Positions 8,101-18,420 are shown, counted from the stretch's first letter. The stretch is DNA of 64,000 bases from Kolteria novifilia (GCA_007748055.1 CP036279.1:6448001-6512000); one strand, 5' to 3'. Notes: generated from the letters alone by a model not told the origin. Numbers and translations are program-made.

Positions 8101-9546
8101 CTAGCCGGAGGCCTGTGGGATCTCCTTCAGGTCGGCCCGCTGTGACTCATAGGTCGTGGCGTAGTTCATGATCTCGGGATCGGGTGAAGTTCCCCAGCGT
8201 TCGCAAGCCTCGCGGTAGAGCTCGGGCCACCAGTTGCGATGTTCGGTCAAGCCCCGTTCGACGTACCCCTTCCAATCACTCACCACCTGCGTCCAACAGC
8301 GATCGCCATAGTCGATCGCGTCGTTGAGCGTTCCCATCTGCGTCACGTACCAGCGCCGACCGATCTGCGAATGCAAGACCTCGTCCGCCCAATCGAAGTC
8401 CTGAAACGTCGCCGAGAGGGGATCGCCCGATGCGAACGCGACCTCCCATTCGAACCGCTTGCCCGTCTTTGGCATCAGCCCTTGCTCAATAAAGAAAAGG
8501 ACCGCATGTCGCTCGATCGGCTTGAGTTGCGTGTTGATGTTAAGCGACCACGTGAAGTTGATCGGGATCTTTCGCCAGTCGATGCCCAACGACGCGAAAC
8601 CGATCTCGCCCATCATCGAGTGCCGGGCCTCGTCCCAAAGCTGCCGCGTCATCTCGGCGTAGTAGTCCCACGGTTTGTCCGGCGTCTGTTCAATAACGCT
8701 TGCCATCATCTCCGGGACGTCGAGCTCACGAATCCGCTTGTAGTACATCATCAGCGTCCTTACGCGAGCGGGATACGCCTCGTCGTAGAGGAAGGCCTCG
8801 GGATTGACGCCCGCATTGTAAGGATCGACAAACCGCTCATCCCGTTGCGGAATCGGATCGAAAACATAGGGAGTCTTCGAATGCCAACGCTCGACCAAGG
8901 ACTCCGCGACCGGTTCGGTCCCATCGAGTCCCCCCGCGGCCGAGAGCATCTCCTTCAATGTCGCCAGCCATGGGGCCATTGCCAAACGAGCCTCATCGTC
9001 AACTAGCGACGCGAGTGCCCGCTCCCCAAAGGCGACCATGTCCTCGAGTTCAAGGAGCGCGAAGCGGCAAAGCCGCACCGAGGGAGCATCGGCCACCGGA
9101 TGGGTTTCGCGACGATAGCGGCGCAGCGCCTCGGCCAGAGCCGGGATCGCCTGGCCGTAAAGCCCCATCACGAGTTCCTCCGTGTTGGGAGCCGACTGGA
9201 TCTCGTCGAAGTAGAGTTCCAGGTTCCCATCGGGAACATCCTCGAGACCGAGCGGAGGCTCGCGCATCTCGCCGACCCGCCGACGCAACGACGAGACGTG
9301 CTCGGCGCAAAGATGGCCGTGATGGCTGTAGCTGAGCTTGAGTTCGTAGATCGGCTCGGCCGTCAGACGCGACACGAAGATGCGGTGCAGTCGTTTCAGC
9401 GCGTAGTGAAACCGCTTCAAGCGACCGACCGACTCGTCGACAGAGAGCCCCGGCGCAGTCGCCTCCTCCATGGCACAGACCCCGCCCAAGGGGGGCAGAC
9501 CTCGGTAGGTTTCATAGGGGGCATGTTCGCTCTCGTGTTCGGCCAT
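8101..9546 (-). CDS. ferritin-like di-metal fold protein (conserved hypothetical)
   Basis: A 481-residue soluble protein without signal peptide. Two segments look like the paired metal-binding helices of ferritin-like proteins: HGHLCAEHVSSLRRRVGEM (77-94) and MTRQLWDEARHSMMGEIGF (299-317), each with an Asp/Glu-x-x-His type spacing. The protein is rich in Trp and Tyr towards the end. Conserved proteins of this kind in planctomycetes have no known reaction. It is divergently arranged with the AraC-type regulator at 9720, sharing a 173-base gap, so the regulator may control it. The fold call is inference from the helix motifs. Confidence 0.6.
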   Translation of the reverse strand: MAEHESEHAPYETYRGLPPLGGVCAMEEATAPGLSVDESVGRLKRFHYALKRLHRIFVSRLTAEPIYELKLSYSHHGHLCAEHVSSLRRRVGEMREPPLGLEDVPDGNLELYFDEIQSAPNTEELVMGLYGQAIPALAEALRRYRRETHPVADAPSVRLCRFALLELEDMVAFGERALASLVDDEARLAMAPWLATLKEMLSAAGGLDGTEPVAESLVERWHSKTPYVFDPIPQRDERFVDPYNAGVNPEAFLYDEAYPARVRTLMMYYKRIRELDVPEMMASVIEQTPDKPWDYYAEMTRQLWDEARHSMMGEIGFASLGIDWRKIPINFTWSLNINTQLKPIERHAVLFFIEQGLMPKTGKRFEWEVAFASGDPLSATFQDFDWADEVLHSQIGRRWYVTQMGTLNDAIDYGDRCWTQVVSDWKGYVERGLTEHRNWWPELYREACERWGTSPDPEIMNYATTYESQRADLKEIPQASG

Positions 9547-9719
9547 CCTCAGATCTCCCGGATTGGTCGACTCTTTGCTCCAGTGTGTCTCGATGATAGG
9601 AGCGCTCCGGCGGCTCGAGCGACGCCTCTATTGCAAAAAGAGATACTATTTTGACTTTCACGCATGATCGTGGCCAAATAGTAGTGAATTGACGTCAACT
9701 TCTGCCCGAGCGAGACCTC

Positions 9720-10595
9720 ATGCGTGCGACGATCGAAAAGGTGGAACCCCCGGAGAGTTCGTCGTTTCGACTGCGGGAACGACGAGAGTCGGCCTTCGCT
9801 TTCTACTGGCACTTTCACCCCGAGTTCGAACTGACCTACATCGACCGAAGCCGAGGACGTCGTTTCGTCGGGGATTCGATCGAGGACTATGCCGACGCCG
9901 ACCTCGTCTTGTTGGGTCCGAACCTGCCCCACGCATGGTGCTCCGATGGTTCGCGCGGACAGACCGCCGAGCACGTTGCGCGTTTCGTGCAGTTTGACCG
10001 CGCGTTCCTGGGGGAAGACTTCTTCGAGCGTCCCGAACTGGCGGCTTGCCGACGTCTCCTGGAACGATCGGCACGCGGCTTATGCTTCCAAGGCCCACTT
10101 CGGCAGCGCATCGGCAAGAGACTGGCGGCGATGGAGAAGCTCGGCCCCCTTCCACGGATCACGGCGCTCTTGGAGATTCTCGACGAACTCGCGCACGTCT
10201 GTCGGATTCGCGAACTCTCGAGTCCCGGATTCCAGCCGCGACTCGATCAACGCTCCCAGCGACGCATCGACGCGGTCTGTCGCTGGATCAACGACCGCTT
10301 CCGCGAACCGCTGACCCAGACGGAAGCGGCTCGGCGGTGCCATCTCAGTCCGGCGGGATTCAGCCGCTTCTTCAAACGGGCCACCGGCAAGACCTTCGTG
10401 GGTTACGTCAACGACTTGCGCGTCGGTTGGGCTTGTCGCGAATTGGTCGAATCGGACAACGCGATCACCCGGGTCGCTTTCGCCGCCGGCTTCGCGAACA
10501 TGGCGAACTTTCATCGCCGCTTCCAGGAACGCGTCGGCAAGAGCCCGCGCGAGTTCCGCAAGGAGCATCAGCGCGGCCCGAGCGGGGTGGTGTAG
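9720..10595 (+). CDS. AraC family transcriptional regulator
   Basis: The N-terminal half is a cupin-like sensor (HFHPEFELTYIDRSRGRRFV, then DLVLLGPNLPHAW), the form seen in sugar- or phenolic-sensing AraC proteins. The C-terminal 100 residues hold both helix-turn-helix motifs: EAARRCHLSPAGFSRFFKRATG and ITRVAFAAGFANMANFHRRF followed by GKSPREFRKEH, a close match to the family signature. At 291 residues the length is normal. The neighbour in divergent orientation is the ferritin-like gene, a reasonable target; its own autoregulation is also possible. The effector cannot be deduced. Confidence 0.92.
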   Translation: MRATIEKVEPPESSSFRLRERRESAFAFYWHFHPEFELTYIDRSRGRRFVGDSIEDYADADLVLLGPNLPHAWCSDGSRGQTAEHVARFVQFDRAFLGEDFFERPELAACRRLLERSARGLCFQGPLRQRIGKRLAAMEKLGPLPRITALLEILDELAHVCRIRELSSPGFQPRLDQRSQRRIDAVCRWINDRFREPLTQTEAARRCHLSPAGFSRFFKRATGKTFVGYVNDLRVGWACRELVESDNAITRVAFAAGFANMANFHRRFQERVGKSPREFRKEHQRGPSGVV

Positions 10596-11164
10596 CGAGC
10601 CTCCCAGGAAGCGTTTGCCTCCCTCCGCGGGCACCTCCTTTGCGACCCCTTTCGTGAAGATTCGCTCTTCGTTTCCATACATACCTTCGAACAGTTTCCT
10701 CCCACCGTGAAGTTCTCATGAGAGCGACGCGACGGGGACGAAATCCATTTCCATTGACGGATCAGATCTACTACTTTTCCTCGATACACGATGCATCGCA
10801 TCAACGGGTCATTGGGAGAACTTCCCCAGGAAGAGCCCGTTTCAACCGGATCGAGAACAACGTCCGGTCGGTTCCATCGCGAGGGACCTCTGACCGACTG
10901 CCAACGAAATGTCATACGCTCTTGGAACCACCGAGGAAACGAAATGTTCCTCGGTGAGCGAGAAGGAACCGAGACTCCAGCCAGAGACGATCCACTAGGC
11001 TCGCCCATCATCTAGACGCGCCAGGGACCCTCGGTCCCCAGCCAGCGACATGACCGCCGGTCCTGCCGCCCCGCTACCGTTGCGCGCGTCCGTTTCGCGA
11101 AGTGCCGACGAGCCTCTTGATCGATCTGGTTCCGCCATGGTTAAACCACGAAAGGACTGCCCCA
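10596..11164. other. intergenic region with hairpins before the giant gene
   Basis: A stretch of 569 bases without a supported gene. It contains a 10-bp stem with 8-base loop at 10929-10956 (caccgaggaa / ttcctcggtg) and a short stem gggac-cctcg-gtccc around 11023-11037. Neither has a U-run, so these may be leader structures of the following gene rather than terminators. The AraC gene's own terminator was not identified. Confidence 0.4.
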
Positions 11165-14100
11165 ATGTTGCCCCTCACCTCGCTCATGTTTCGTCGTCCG
11201 TTGTCGCGTCTTCGCCGCTTCCTCGGCGAGACCACGCCACGGCGATCGACCGGCCGCAAGCACCTTCTGGAGACGCTCGAAGACCGATCGGTCCCGGCGA
11301 GCCTCGTCGTCACGGCAGGCGACGACATCTCCAATCCCAATGACAGCGATCTCAGTCTTCGCGAAGCGATCGAGGCAGCCGAAGAGACGCCCGAATCCGA
11401 CACGATCACGTTCGCCCAAGACGTCGAGACGGTGATGCTCGGCCAAGCCGACACGAACGTCAATCTTGGTCCCTCGGCGTTCGTCATCACGACCGAGATC
11501 ACGATCCAAGGGGGCGATAGCGACTCCGATGGCGCGCCCGACGTGACGATCCAACGCGATCCTGCCACCACGGCCAACTTCCGCCTCTTCGCGATCACAC
11601 CCACCGGCAACCTGACCCTCAACGGCGTGACGCTTGCTGGTGGCGTTGCCAAGGGTGGCGACGGCGACAATGGAGGCGGCGGAGCGGCCGGGATGGGGGG
11701 AGCGATCTTCAACCAGGGAACGCTGACCCTTCAAGAGAGCTTGCTCACCGGCAACGAGGCCCGAGGCGGATCGGGCGGCAGTGGATCGTACGGTGGTGGC
11801 GGAGGCATCGCGGGTAGCTCTTCCGGGATGCAAGGTGGCCCGCCTCAATCCGAGAGCGGCTTCGGCAGTGGAGGCGCCAGCGGCACCTCGGGCGGGTTTG
11901 GTGGTGGCGGCGGTGGAGGAGCCCCCACTTCGAACGGAGGAAACGGCGGTTTCGGTGGAGGTGGCGGAGGTGGATCTAGTTTTCTTGGCAGCCCCACACA
12001 ACCGGGAATCGGGGGCTTCGGCGGCAGCAGTGGCAACTCAGATCATGGCGGCGGTGGCGCGGGAATGGGGGGAGCGATCTTCAACCATTCCGGCACCGTG
12101 GACATTGACCAGACTCGCGTGGAAAACAACCTCGCCCAGGGGGGATCGGGCAGCGGTGCGAATGGCCAAGGCCTCGGCGGAGGGATCTTCAACCTCAATG
12201 GGGAAATCACCCTCGCCGACACCGCGTTCACCGGGAATCAGGCACTGACCGCTTCTGGATTCCCGATGGCCAACGGTGGTTCGACGATCTACAACCGGGC
12301 CCAGACCGGCTCGCAGCTTGGACCCAACCATGAGGATGTCGACACCGCCTCCGCGATCGCGACGGTATCCGCGACTGTTTCCCAAGCCAACTTGTTGGTC
12401 GACGACAACGATACCTTGGTAGCCTCAGAAGGCGGCGGCAGCGCGCAGTTCGAAATCACGGTAGTGAATACCGCTCCGGTCCTGACCGACGCCGACCACC
12501 GGCTGAGTGCCATTCGCGTCAACTTCCCTTCGGCCGACATCCAAGGCGACAGCGTCGCCGACATCCTCGTCGACAACTCGATCACCGATTCCGATGGCCT
12601 GGTCGAGGCGATCGCGATCACCGGAGTCGACAACACCAACGGAACATGGCAGCACTGGGCGGGCACCGAGTGGACCGACATCTCCGACACCAGTGGCCAA
12701 ATCGTCGATCTAACAAGTGACTCCCTCCTACTCGGTCCGGACGATCAACTTCGCTTCGTTCCCAACGCGGAATTTGTCGGAACGCCGAGCCTCTCCTTTC
12801 GCGCGTGGGACCAGAGCACCGGAGCCGCCTTCGACCGCGTCGACCTCAGCGCCCCGGAAGTCCTTGGTGGCGAAACCGCGTTCAGCGCCGAGAGCGACGA
12901 GATCTCGATCGACGTTTTGCCCGTGGTCTCCATCGCCGCGGCCTCCACGACGATACAGGAAGGAGACTCGGGCCCGTTCACGGTCGAGCTCACGGTGACC
13001 CTCTCGCATCCCGTCGACGAGGAGATCTTTGTCCCCGTCGCGACGATCAACGGCCTGGCGGTATCCGACGTCGATTTCGACGGCTTAGACTTCGCCCTCT
13101 CCTTCAACGCCGGTAACCAACTAGACCAAACGATCAACGCGACGATCAACGGGGACACCCTCTTCGAAGGAGACGAGACCTTCTCCGTCGCCCTCTCCGA
13201 GGGGGATGGCTTCCTCGTCGACGAGTCGGCCTCCTCCGTCCAGTTGACTATCCTGGACGACGACCCCGCTCCGGTCTCCTTCGCTCCCTCTTCCGCCGTC
13301 CTTGACGAAGTGGGCAATCCACTGTCGATCACCGCCTCGATCCCCGCGGCGATCGAGGAGGAAATCGTGGTCCAGCTCGCCTACAGCGGATCGGCGGTTC
13401 GTGGCGCGGACTTCAATGCCCCCTTGGAGGTCACGATTGCCGCCGGCTCCACCGCAGCCACGATTGACCTCACGGGCATCCCCGATGACCTCTTTGAGGG
13501 GGATGCGAATGAGTCCATCATCATCACCCCCAGTACTACGGCGACGGGTGCCTTCCTGGCCGACGAGAACCCGTTCACGCTGTCGCTCCAGGACAATGAG
13601 TCCACGCCGTCGGTCCTCCTCCGGGTCCCGACGGGGAACACCGACCGAATCGCCGAACAAGGCGGTCGGTCGCAGGTGAGCATCGCCCTCAGTCATGCCA
13701 GCGTCGAGTCTGTCACCGTTGAGCTCGCCTTCGGCGGCACCGCGACCCTCGTCGACGACTTTCTCGTCTCCGGGATCACCTTCACCATTCCCGCTGGCCA
13801 GACCGAGCGGCTCGTCGACATCTCCGCCCTCGCCGATGCGACGATCGAAGGGAACGAGACGATCGAGTTCGCCATCGCGAACGTCGACAACGCTGTCGAT
13901 GATCGGGGACGGCAACTCCGGTACACGATCACGGAAGACATCAGCACCCTTCCCCTAGCGATCGAGCTCGACCACGAGACGTTCGCCGAGGACGGCGAAG
14001 CGATCTTGACGGTCCATCGCACCCTTCCCACGGACGAGGAAGGAAACCCGGTCGCCATCGACGAGCAGATCCGGCTGGAGTTTAGTGGGTCCGCGGACTG

Positions 14101-16678
14101 GACATCCGACTACGTCATTGTGGGCGAAGATGATGCGGAACTCGAATTGCTCGACGACGGCAGTCTCACGCTCGCCTTCGGCGAAAGCGACACGCGCACG
14201 CTTCGCCTACGCAGCATCGACGATACGGAACTTGAAGACGACGAAACGATCGTGATTGGCTTGCCGGGCATCCAGCAGATCGAGGCCATGATCATCGACG
14301 ACGACGATCGAGTTCTTTCCGTCGAGGGCATCGAGGTCAACGAAGGGGACGAGGGATCATCGGTCGCGACCTTCACGGTGAGCCTGAACCTCCCATGGAA
14401 TGAAGAGGTCACCGTCAACTACCAGACGATCGCGGACACCGCCACCGAGGGGAGCGATTACGAAGCGGTCTCCGGAACCCTCACCTTCGCTCCGGGTGAA
14501 ACCGAACGGACCGTTGAGGTCCCCATCCTCGGTGATCAGCTCGTGGAACTCGACGAGCGGTTCTCGCTCTCGCTGAGCAACCCGCTCAACGCCATCGTCG
14601 ACGCGAGTCAAAGCCCCGCTCAAGCGATGATCGTCAACGACGATGTCGCGACGATCGCGTGGAGCAGCGTCGTCGTCGACGAAGCCGACGGGGTCGCGAC
14701 CATCATCGCCACCCTTGATCGAGCGGTGGAGGCGTTTCCCCTTCTCCTCTACACGACGGGCGACGACACAGCGCAGGCGGGAGTCGACTTTGAAGCCGTC
14801 ACCAACTCACTCCCCTTCACCGAGGGCCCCGGCGACTACATGATCACCATTCCGATCATCGACGACGCGATCGCCGAACCGGAGAAGAGCTTCCTGGTCC
14901 ACTTCGTCAGTCTCGACCCGCAGGGACGAGCCGTTGAATTCACCAGTGAGTCCGCATTGGTGACGATTCTCGACGACGATGTCGCCGGTGTCTCCGTGAC
15001 GCCCGGCGCGATCAACATGACCGAAGGGGGCTCGACGGAATTATCCGTCGTGCTCGGTTCGCAGCCGACCTCCGATGTCGTCATTACGCTCAACCCTGAT
15101 AGCCAGCTTCGAACCAACGCCACCGAAGTGCTCTTCACTCCCGACAACTGGGACACTCCCCAGTTGGTGCCCTTGAGCGTCTTCAACGACTCCAGCGTCG
15201 AGGGCAATCACCAGGGTGTGCTCTCCCTTACGGTAAGCAGCGACGACTCGAATTATGGAGACTTGGCTCTCGACAGCGTGGTCGTCAGCATCACCGACAA
15301 CGACCGCCGGACGCCGACTCAGACGCCCGCGCCTCCCACTTCGACGAGAATCCCCGAGACGATCGACGAAGATGGGACCACCGTTATCGAGTCCCCGGAT
15401 GTCATCGAGCAAGAGGAAGGGGAAGTCACCAAGATCAATGGTCTTCTCGATCTCAAGTCGGGCGCCGGCGAGGTTGAATTCCAAGGCGACGTCTTGGGCA
15501 GTGGGACGATTCGAGCCGTGGATCAGCGCATCCGACTCCGAGGAAGAGTGACTCCGGGAGAGATCGCCGGCACGCTTTCCTTCGAGGCGGAACGAGTCGA
15601 GATCGAATCGGGTTCGGAATTTGAGTATGAGTACGGCCGCGACGCCCAGGACGCCCTCGCGATCGAAGGGGCGGTCCAGATCGATGCCGGAGCACACATG
15701 GTTCTTGAGCGAATCGCTCCCGAACGTTTGACCGCCGGCAACCGTTGGGTCGCGATCCACAATGATGGGGACGACCTGATCGATGGCGAGTTTGACAACG
15801 TCGCCGAGGGAGAGCTATTCCTCGTCGATGGGGCCCTGCTCCAAGCCAGCTACCAGGGCGGCGACGGCAATGACTTGAGCTTCCTCGTGGTCGCGTCCCG
15901 TCCCGACGCCATCCCCTCATTCGACGTCTCGACCGAAATGGTCGCTCTCTTCCGCGACGGCAAGTTCATCTTCGGTGGAGGCCTCGACGCCAACTTCGAC
16001 AACGCGTTCTACGTCGAGTTCGTCTTCGGAACGATCGGCGATGTCGGCCATGTCCTGCCCGACGGGCGAGCCCTCCTCTACCGTCCCGGCACCGGTCAGA
16101 TCATCGTCTCGCGCACTCCGTTGGGCAACGGCTTCAACGTCAACGAGTATGACATTCACGAGACGGGAATCGTCAACGGTCAACTCCGCGTTGAGGACTG
16201 GGCCAATCGTGGTTTCGAGACGGTCGCCCTGTTTGACTCGGCGACGGGGAGAATCTTGGTCGATGGGGACGGTGACTTCCAGTTCGACCTCGACCGACCC
16301 GCCGACTACTCCCTCGACGTGTCGGGCTTCGGCGGCGACGTCCAGTTCGCGGCGTGGGATGTGTCCGACAACCAGACCGGCCTGGCTCTCTATGCCGACG
16401 GCTTCGTTCGGCTTCACGACCGAGCGACCGCCGAGATCGACCTCAACGACCCGAGTTCGGTCTTCGCCTACGGCGACGGACCTCTCGATCAGTTCTCGAT
16501 GATCGACGGAGATAGCGATGGTTTGGTCCGGGAGGCGGTGGTGCGACGCAATGGTGTCCTCTCGATCGCCAATGCCGAGGACGGCACGGGGTTTGTCGAT
16601 CGGGCTTTCGGCCTGAGTGGAGACCAGTTCTTCACGCTCAGCTCAAGGGTGATCGACCAGATTTTCGAAACCATCTGA
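11165..16678 (+). CDS. giant extracellular Calx-beta repeat protein
   Basis: An 1837-residue surface or secreted protein. Order of parts: basic N-terminus with RKHLLETLEDRSVPA, the planctomycete export/sorting-type motif; a CSLREA-like segment (DLSLREAIEAAEE); a Gly-rich parallel-beta-helix-like region (about 160-370); then six Calx-beta repeats between about 595 and 1270 (each with E-G-D/E openings and VNDD or LDDD ends), a seventh divergent repeat, and a C-terminal region (about 1580-1837) with short repeated beta motifs (DSATGRILVDGDGDFQFD). Calx-beta domains bind Ca2+ in other proteins. The ATG at 11165 has AAAGGA eight bases upstream. A clear terminator follows at 16752-16804. Adhesion or cell-surface structure is the likely role. 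Confidence 0.85.
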   Translation: MLPLTSLMFRRPLSRLRRFLGETTPRRSTGRKHLLETLEDRSVPASLVVTAGDDISNPNDSDLSLREAIEAAEETPESDTITFAQDVETVMLGQADTNVNLGPSAFVITTEITIQGGDSDSDGAPDVTIQRDPATTANFRLFAITPTGNLTLNGVTLAGGVAKGGDGDNGGGGAAGMGGAIFNQGTLTLQESLLTGNEARGGSGGSGSYGGGGGIAGSSSGMQGGPPQSESGFGSGGASGTSGGFGGGGGGGAPTSNGGNGGFGGGGGGGSSFLGSPTQPGIGGFGGSSGNSDHGGGGAGMGGAIFNHSGTVDIDQTRVENNLAQGGSGSGANGQGLGGGIFNLNGEITLADTAFTGNQALTASGFPMANGGSTIYNRAQTGSQLGPNHEDVDTASAIATVSATVSQANLLVDDNDTLVASEGGGSAQFEITVVNTAPVLTDADHRLSAIRVNFPSADIQGDSVADILVDNSITDSDGLVEAIAITGVDNTNGTWQHWAGTEWTDISDTSGQIVDLTSDSLLLGPDDQLRFVPNAEFVGTPSLSFRAWDQSTGAAFDRVDLSAPEVLGGETAFSAESDEISIDVLPVVSIAAASTTIQEGDSGPFTVELTVTLSHPVDEEIFVPVATINGLAVSDVDFDGLDFALSFNAGNQLDQTINATINGDTLFEGDETFSVALSEGDGFLVDESASSVQLTILDDDPAPVSFAPSSAVLDEVGNPLSITASIPAAIEEEIVVQLAYSGSAVRGADFNAPLEVTIAAGSTAATIDLTGIPDDLFEGDANESIIITPSTTATGAFLADENPFTLSLQDNESTPSVLLRVPTGNTDRIAEQGGRSQVSIALSHASVESVTVELAFGGTATLVDDFLVSGITFTIPAGQTERLVDISALADATIEGNETIEFAIANVDNAVDDRGRQLRYTITEDISTLPLAIELDHETFAEDGEAILTVHRTLPTDEEGNPVAIDEQIRLEFSGSADWTSDYVIVGEDDAELELLDDGSLTLAFGESDTRTLRLRSIDDTELEDDETIVIGLPGIQQIEAMIIDDDDRVLSVEGIEVNEGDEGSSVATFTVSLNLPWNEEVTVNYQTIADTATEGSDYEAVSGTLTFAPGETERTVEVPILGDQLVELDERFSLSLSNPLNAIVDASQSPAQAMIVNDDVATIAWSSVVVDEADGVATIIATLDRAVEAFPLLLYTTGDDTAQAGVDFEAVTNSLPFTEGPGDYMITIPIIDDAIAEPEKSFLVHFVSLDPQGRAVEFTSESALVTILDDDVAGVSVTPGAINMTEGGSTELSVVLGSQPTSDVVITLNPDSQLRTNATEVLFTPDNWDTPQLVPLSVFNDSSVEGNHQGVLSLTVSSDDSNYGDLALDSVVVSITDNDRRTPTQTPAPPTSTRIPETIDEDGTTVIESPDVIEQEEGEVTKINGLLDLKSGAGEVEFQGDVLGSGTIRAVDQRIRLRGRVTPGEIAGTLSFEAERVEIESGSEFEYEYGRDAQDALAIEGAVQIDAGAHMVLERIAPERLTAGNRWVAIHNDGDDLIDGEFDNVAEGELFLVDGALLQASYQGGDGNDLSFLVVASRPDAIPSFDVSTEMVALFRDGKFIFGGGLDANFDNAFYVEFVFGTIGDVGHVLPDGRALLYRPGTGQIIVSRTPLGNGFNVNEYDIHETGIVNGQLRVEDWANRGFETVALFDSATGRILVDGDGDFQFDLDRPADYSLDVSGFGGDVQFAAWDVSDNQTGLALYADGFVRLHDRATAEIDLNDPSSVFAYGDGPLDQFSMIDGDSDGLVREAVVRRNGVLSIANAEDGTGFVDRAFGLSGDQFFTLSSRVIDQIFETI

Positions 16679-16751
16679 CGGATCTGACTACCGTTTCCTC
16701 GAGTTGGGAGGCCGATCCAAGCATCGACCTCCACTCTCAAACACCGTCATC

Positions 16752-16804
16752 AATCCCCCGGCCGTGTCATTCACACGATGGCACGCTCGGGGGATTCTTT
16801 TTTT
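16752..16804 (+). terminator. rho-independent terminator of the Calx-beta gene
   Basis: Arms aatcccccg (16752-16760) and cgggggatt (16788-16796) with an inner cgtgt/acacg stem, followed by C and seven T residues (16798-16804). It lies 74 bases beyond the stop codon of the giant gene. The remaining bases up to 16978 hold nothing recognised. Confidence 0.85.
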
Positions 16805-16978
16805 GGCCTACTCCCTTCACTCTCCTGGGAGAAGTCTCCTCGAGCATTGCTCATCGTCGACGCGCTCGACTCGCCGCCAGCATCGCCGAACCGGTTGACG
16901 AAACCACTCCGATTTCGCACTTGGAAACGAAGAGGACTCACCGAGCAATCCCGGACCGCTTACAATGATCCCAGGACC

Positions 16979-17419
16979 ATGATCAAACTGACGAAAGACA
17001 CGATCGACTATCATCAGCTTGTCGAAGAGGCCCGCGGCAACGCCTTCGGAGCGGTCGTTCTCTTTCTGGGAACGGTACGCGAGATGAGTGAAGGCCGACG
17101 CGTCGATGCCCTCGACTACGACGCCTACCCGCCGATGGCGGAGAAGGAGTTGCGGGGGGTCGTTGACGAGGCCCGGCAGCGTTGGCCCCTGGGAGAGGTG
17201 TCGGTCATTCACCGCTACGGGCATCTCGATCTGGGAGACATTGCCGTGGCGGTCGTGACGGCCTCGGCTCATCGAGCGGAGGCGTTCGCCGGCGCCCAGT
17301 GGATCATGGAGACGATCAAGGAACGAGTCCCCATTTGGAAGCGGGAGAATTGGTCCGATGGTTCGGCGCGATGGGTTCATCCCCAATCCGCACCGACCAA
17401 CGATCACGATCATCCATGA
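16979..17419 (+). CDS. moaE: molybdopterin synthase catalytic subunit MoaE
   Basis: MoaE with MoaD inserts two sulfurs into cPMP to make molybdopterin. The 146-residue protein shows GAVVLFLGTVRE, ALDYDAYPPMAEKEL, the VIHRYGHLDLGDIAVAVVTASAHR block and the lysine-containing KERVPIWKREN motif that forms part of the active site. The ATG at 16979 gives the normal family length; an upstream open stretch in the same frame has no homology. The stop TGA overlaps the start of moaA by ATGA. No moaD is visible in this window. Confidence 0.93.
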   Translation: MIKLTKDTIDYHQLVEEARGNAFGAVVLFLGTVREMSEGRRVDALDYDAYPPMAEKELRGVVDEARQRWPLGEVSVIHRYGHLDLGDIAVAVVTASAHRAEAFAGAQWIMETIKERVPIWKRENWSDGSARWVHPQSAPTNDHDHP

Positions 17420-18420
17420 GCGAACGACGAGCCCTGCCGCTGATCGACAGCTTCGGTCGTCGGCACAACAACCTACGAATCAGCGTCACCGACCGGTGCA
17501 ACTTCCGCTGCACCTACTGCATGCCCGAAGACGTGACCTTTCTCCCGCAGCAGCACTTGATGAGCTTCGAAGAGATCGCCCGCTTCGCCCATATCGCGGC
17601 GGGCCGGGGCGTCGACAAGATCCGGCTGACCGGCGGCGAACCCCTCCTTCGGCGCGAGCTCCATAAACTGGTCGCGATGCTGACGTCGATCCCGGGCATC
17701 AAGGAGGTCGGGCTGACCACCAATGGTTTGCTTCTAGGCGAACACGCCTCGAGCCTCGTTGAGGCCGGACTGCGACGCTTGAACGTAAGCTTGGACACGC
17801 TCGATCGGGACCAGTTCCGACGCATCGCCCGCCGTGACGGGCTGGAAAAGGTACTCGACGGAATTGAACGGGCGCGAGTGGTCGGCTTTGGCCCGATCAA
17901 GGTCAACGCCGTCGCCATGAAAGGATCGAACGAGGACCAGGTCGTTCCCCTGGCTCGGTACTGTCGCGAGCGGGGCTTGGAGCTTCGTTTCATCGAATAC
18001 ATGCCGTTGGAAGCGGAAGAGACGTGGCAACGCGGCCAGGTGCTGACGGCGGCGCAGCTTCGCGACATGCTGGCCGAGGCCGGCATGCCGACCCAACCCA
18101 TCCCGCGATCGGATCCCTCCGCGCCGGCCACCGACTTCGAATACACCGACGGGAAGGGTCGATTGGGGATCATCGCGTCGGTGAGCGAACCCTTCTGCCA
18201 AAGCTGCAACCGGATCCGCCTAACGGCCGAGGGGAAGCTTCGCAACTGCCTCTTCGCCCTTGAGGAAGTCGACATCAAGACCCCGATGCGGCAAGGGGCC
18301 AGCGACGCCGAGATCGCGTCCCTGATCGAAGGAAATGTTGTCGACAAGTGGGAGGGGCATCAGATCAACAGCGCCGGTTACGTTCGCCCGCCACGCACGA
18401 TGCACACCATTGGCGGCTAG
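17416..18420 (+). CDS. moaA: GTP 3',8-cyclase MoaA
   Basis: Radical SAM enzyme that rearranges GTP to 3',8-cyclo-7,8-dihydro-GTP, the substrate of MoaC. The 334 residues carry the radical SAM cluster motif C28-x3-C32-x2-C35 (CNFRCTYC), the TGGEPLL motif, the second cluster ligands in FCQSCNRIRLTAEGKLRNCLF, and end in the Gly-Gly pair (TIGG) needed for activity in the family. Its ATG overlaps the moaE stop (ATGA), so translation is probably coupled. Confidence 0.96.
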   Translation: MSERRALPLIDSFGRRHNNLRISVTDRCNFRCTYCMPEDVTFLPQQHLMSFEEIARFAHIAAGRGVDKIRLTGGEPLLRRELHKLVAMLTSIPGIKEVGLTTNGLLLGEHASSLVEAGLRRLNVSLDTLDRDQFRRIARRDGLEKVLDGIERARVVGFGPIKVNAVAMKGSNEDQVVPLARYCRERGLELRFIEYMPLEAEETWQRGQVLTAAQLRDMLAEAGMPTQPIPRSDPSAPATDFEYTDGKGRLGIIASVSEPFCQSCNRIRLTAEGKLRNCLFALEEVDIKTPMRQGASDAEIASLIEGNVVDKWEGHQINSAGYVRPPRTMHTIGG

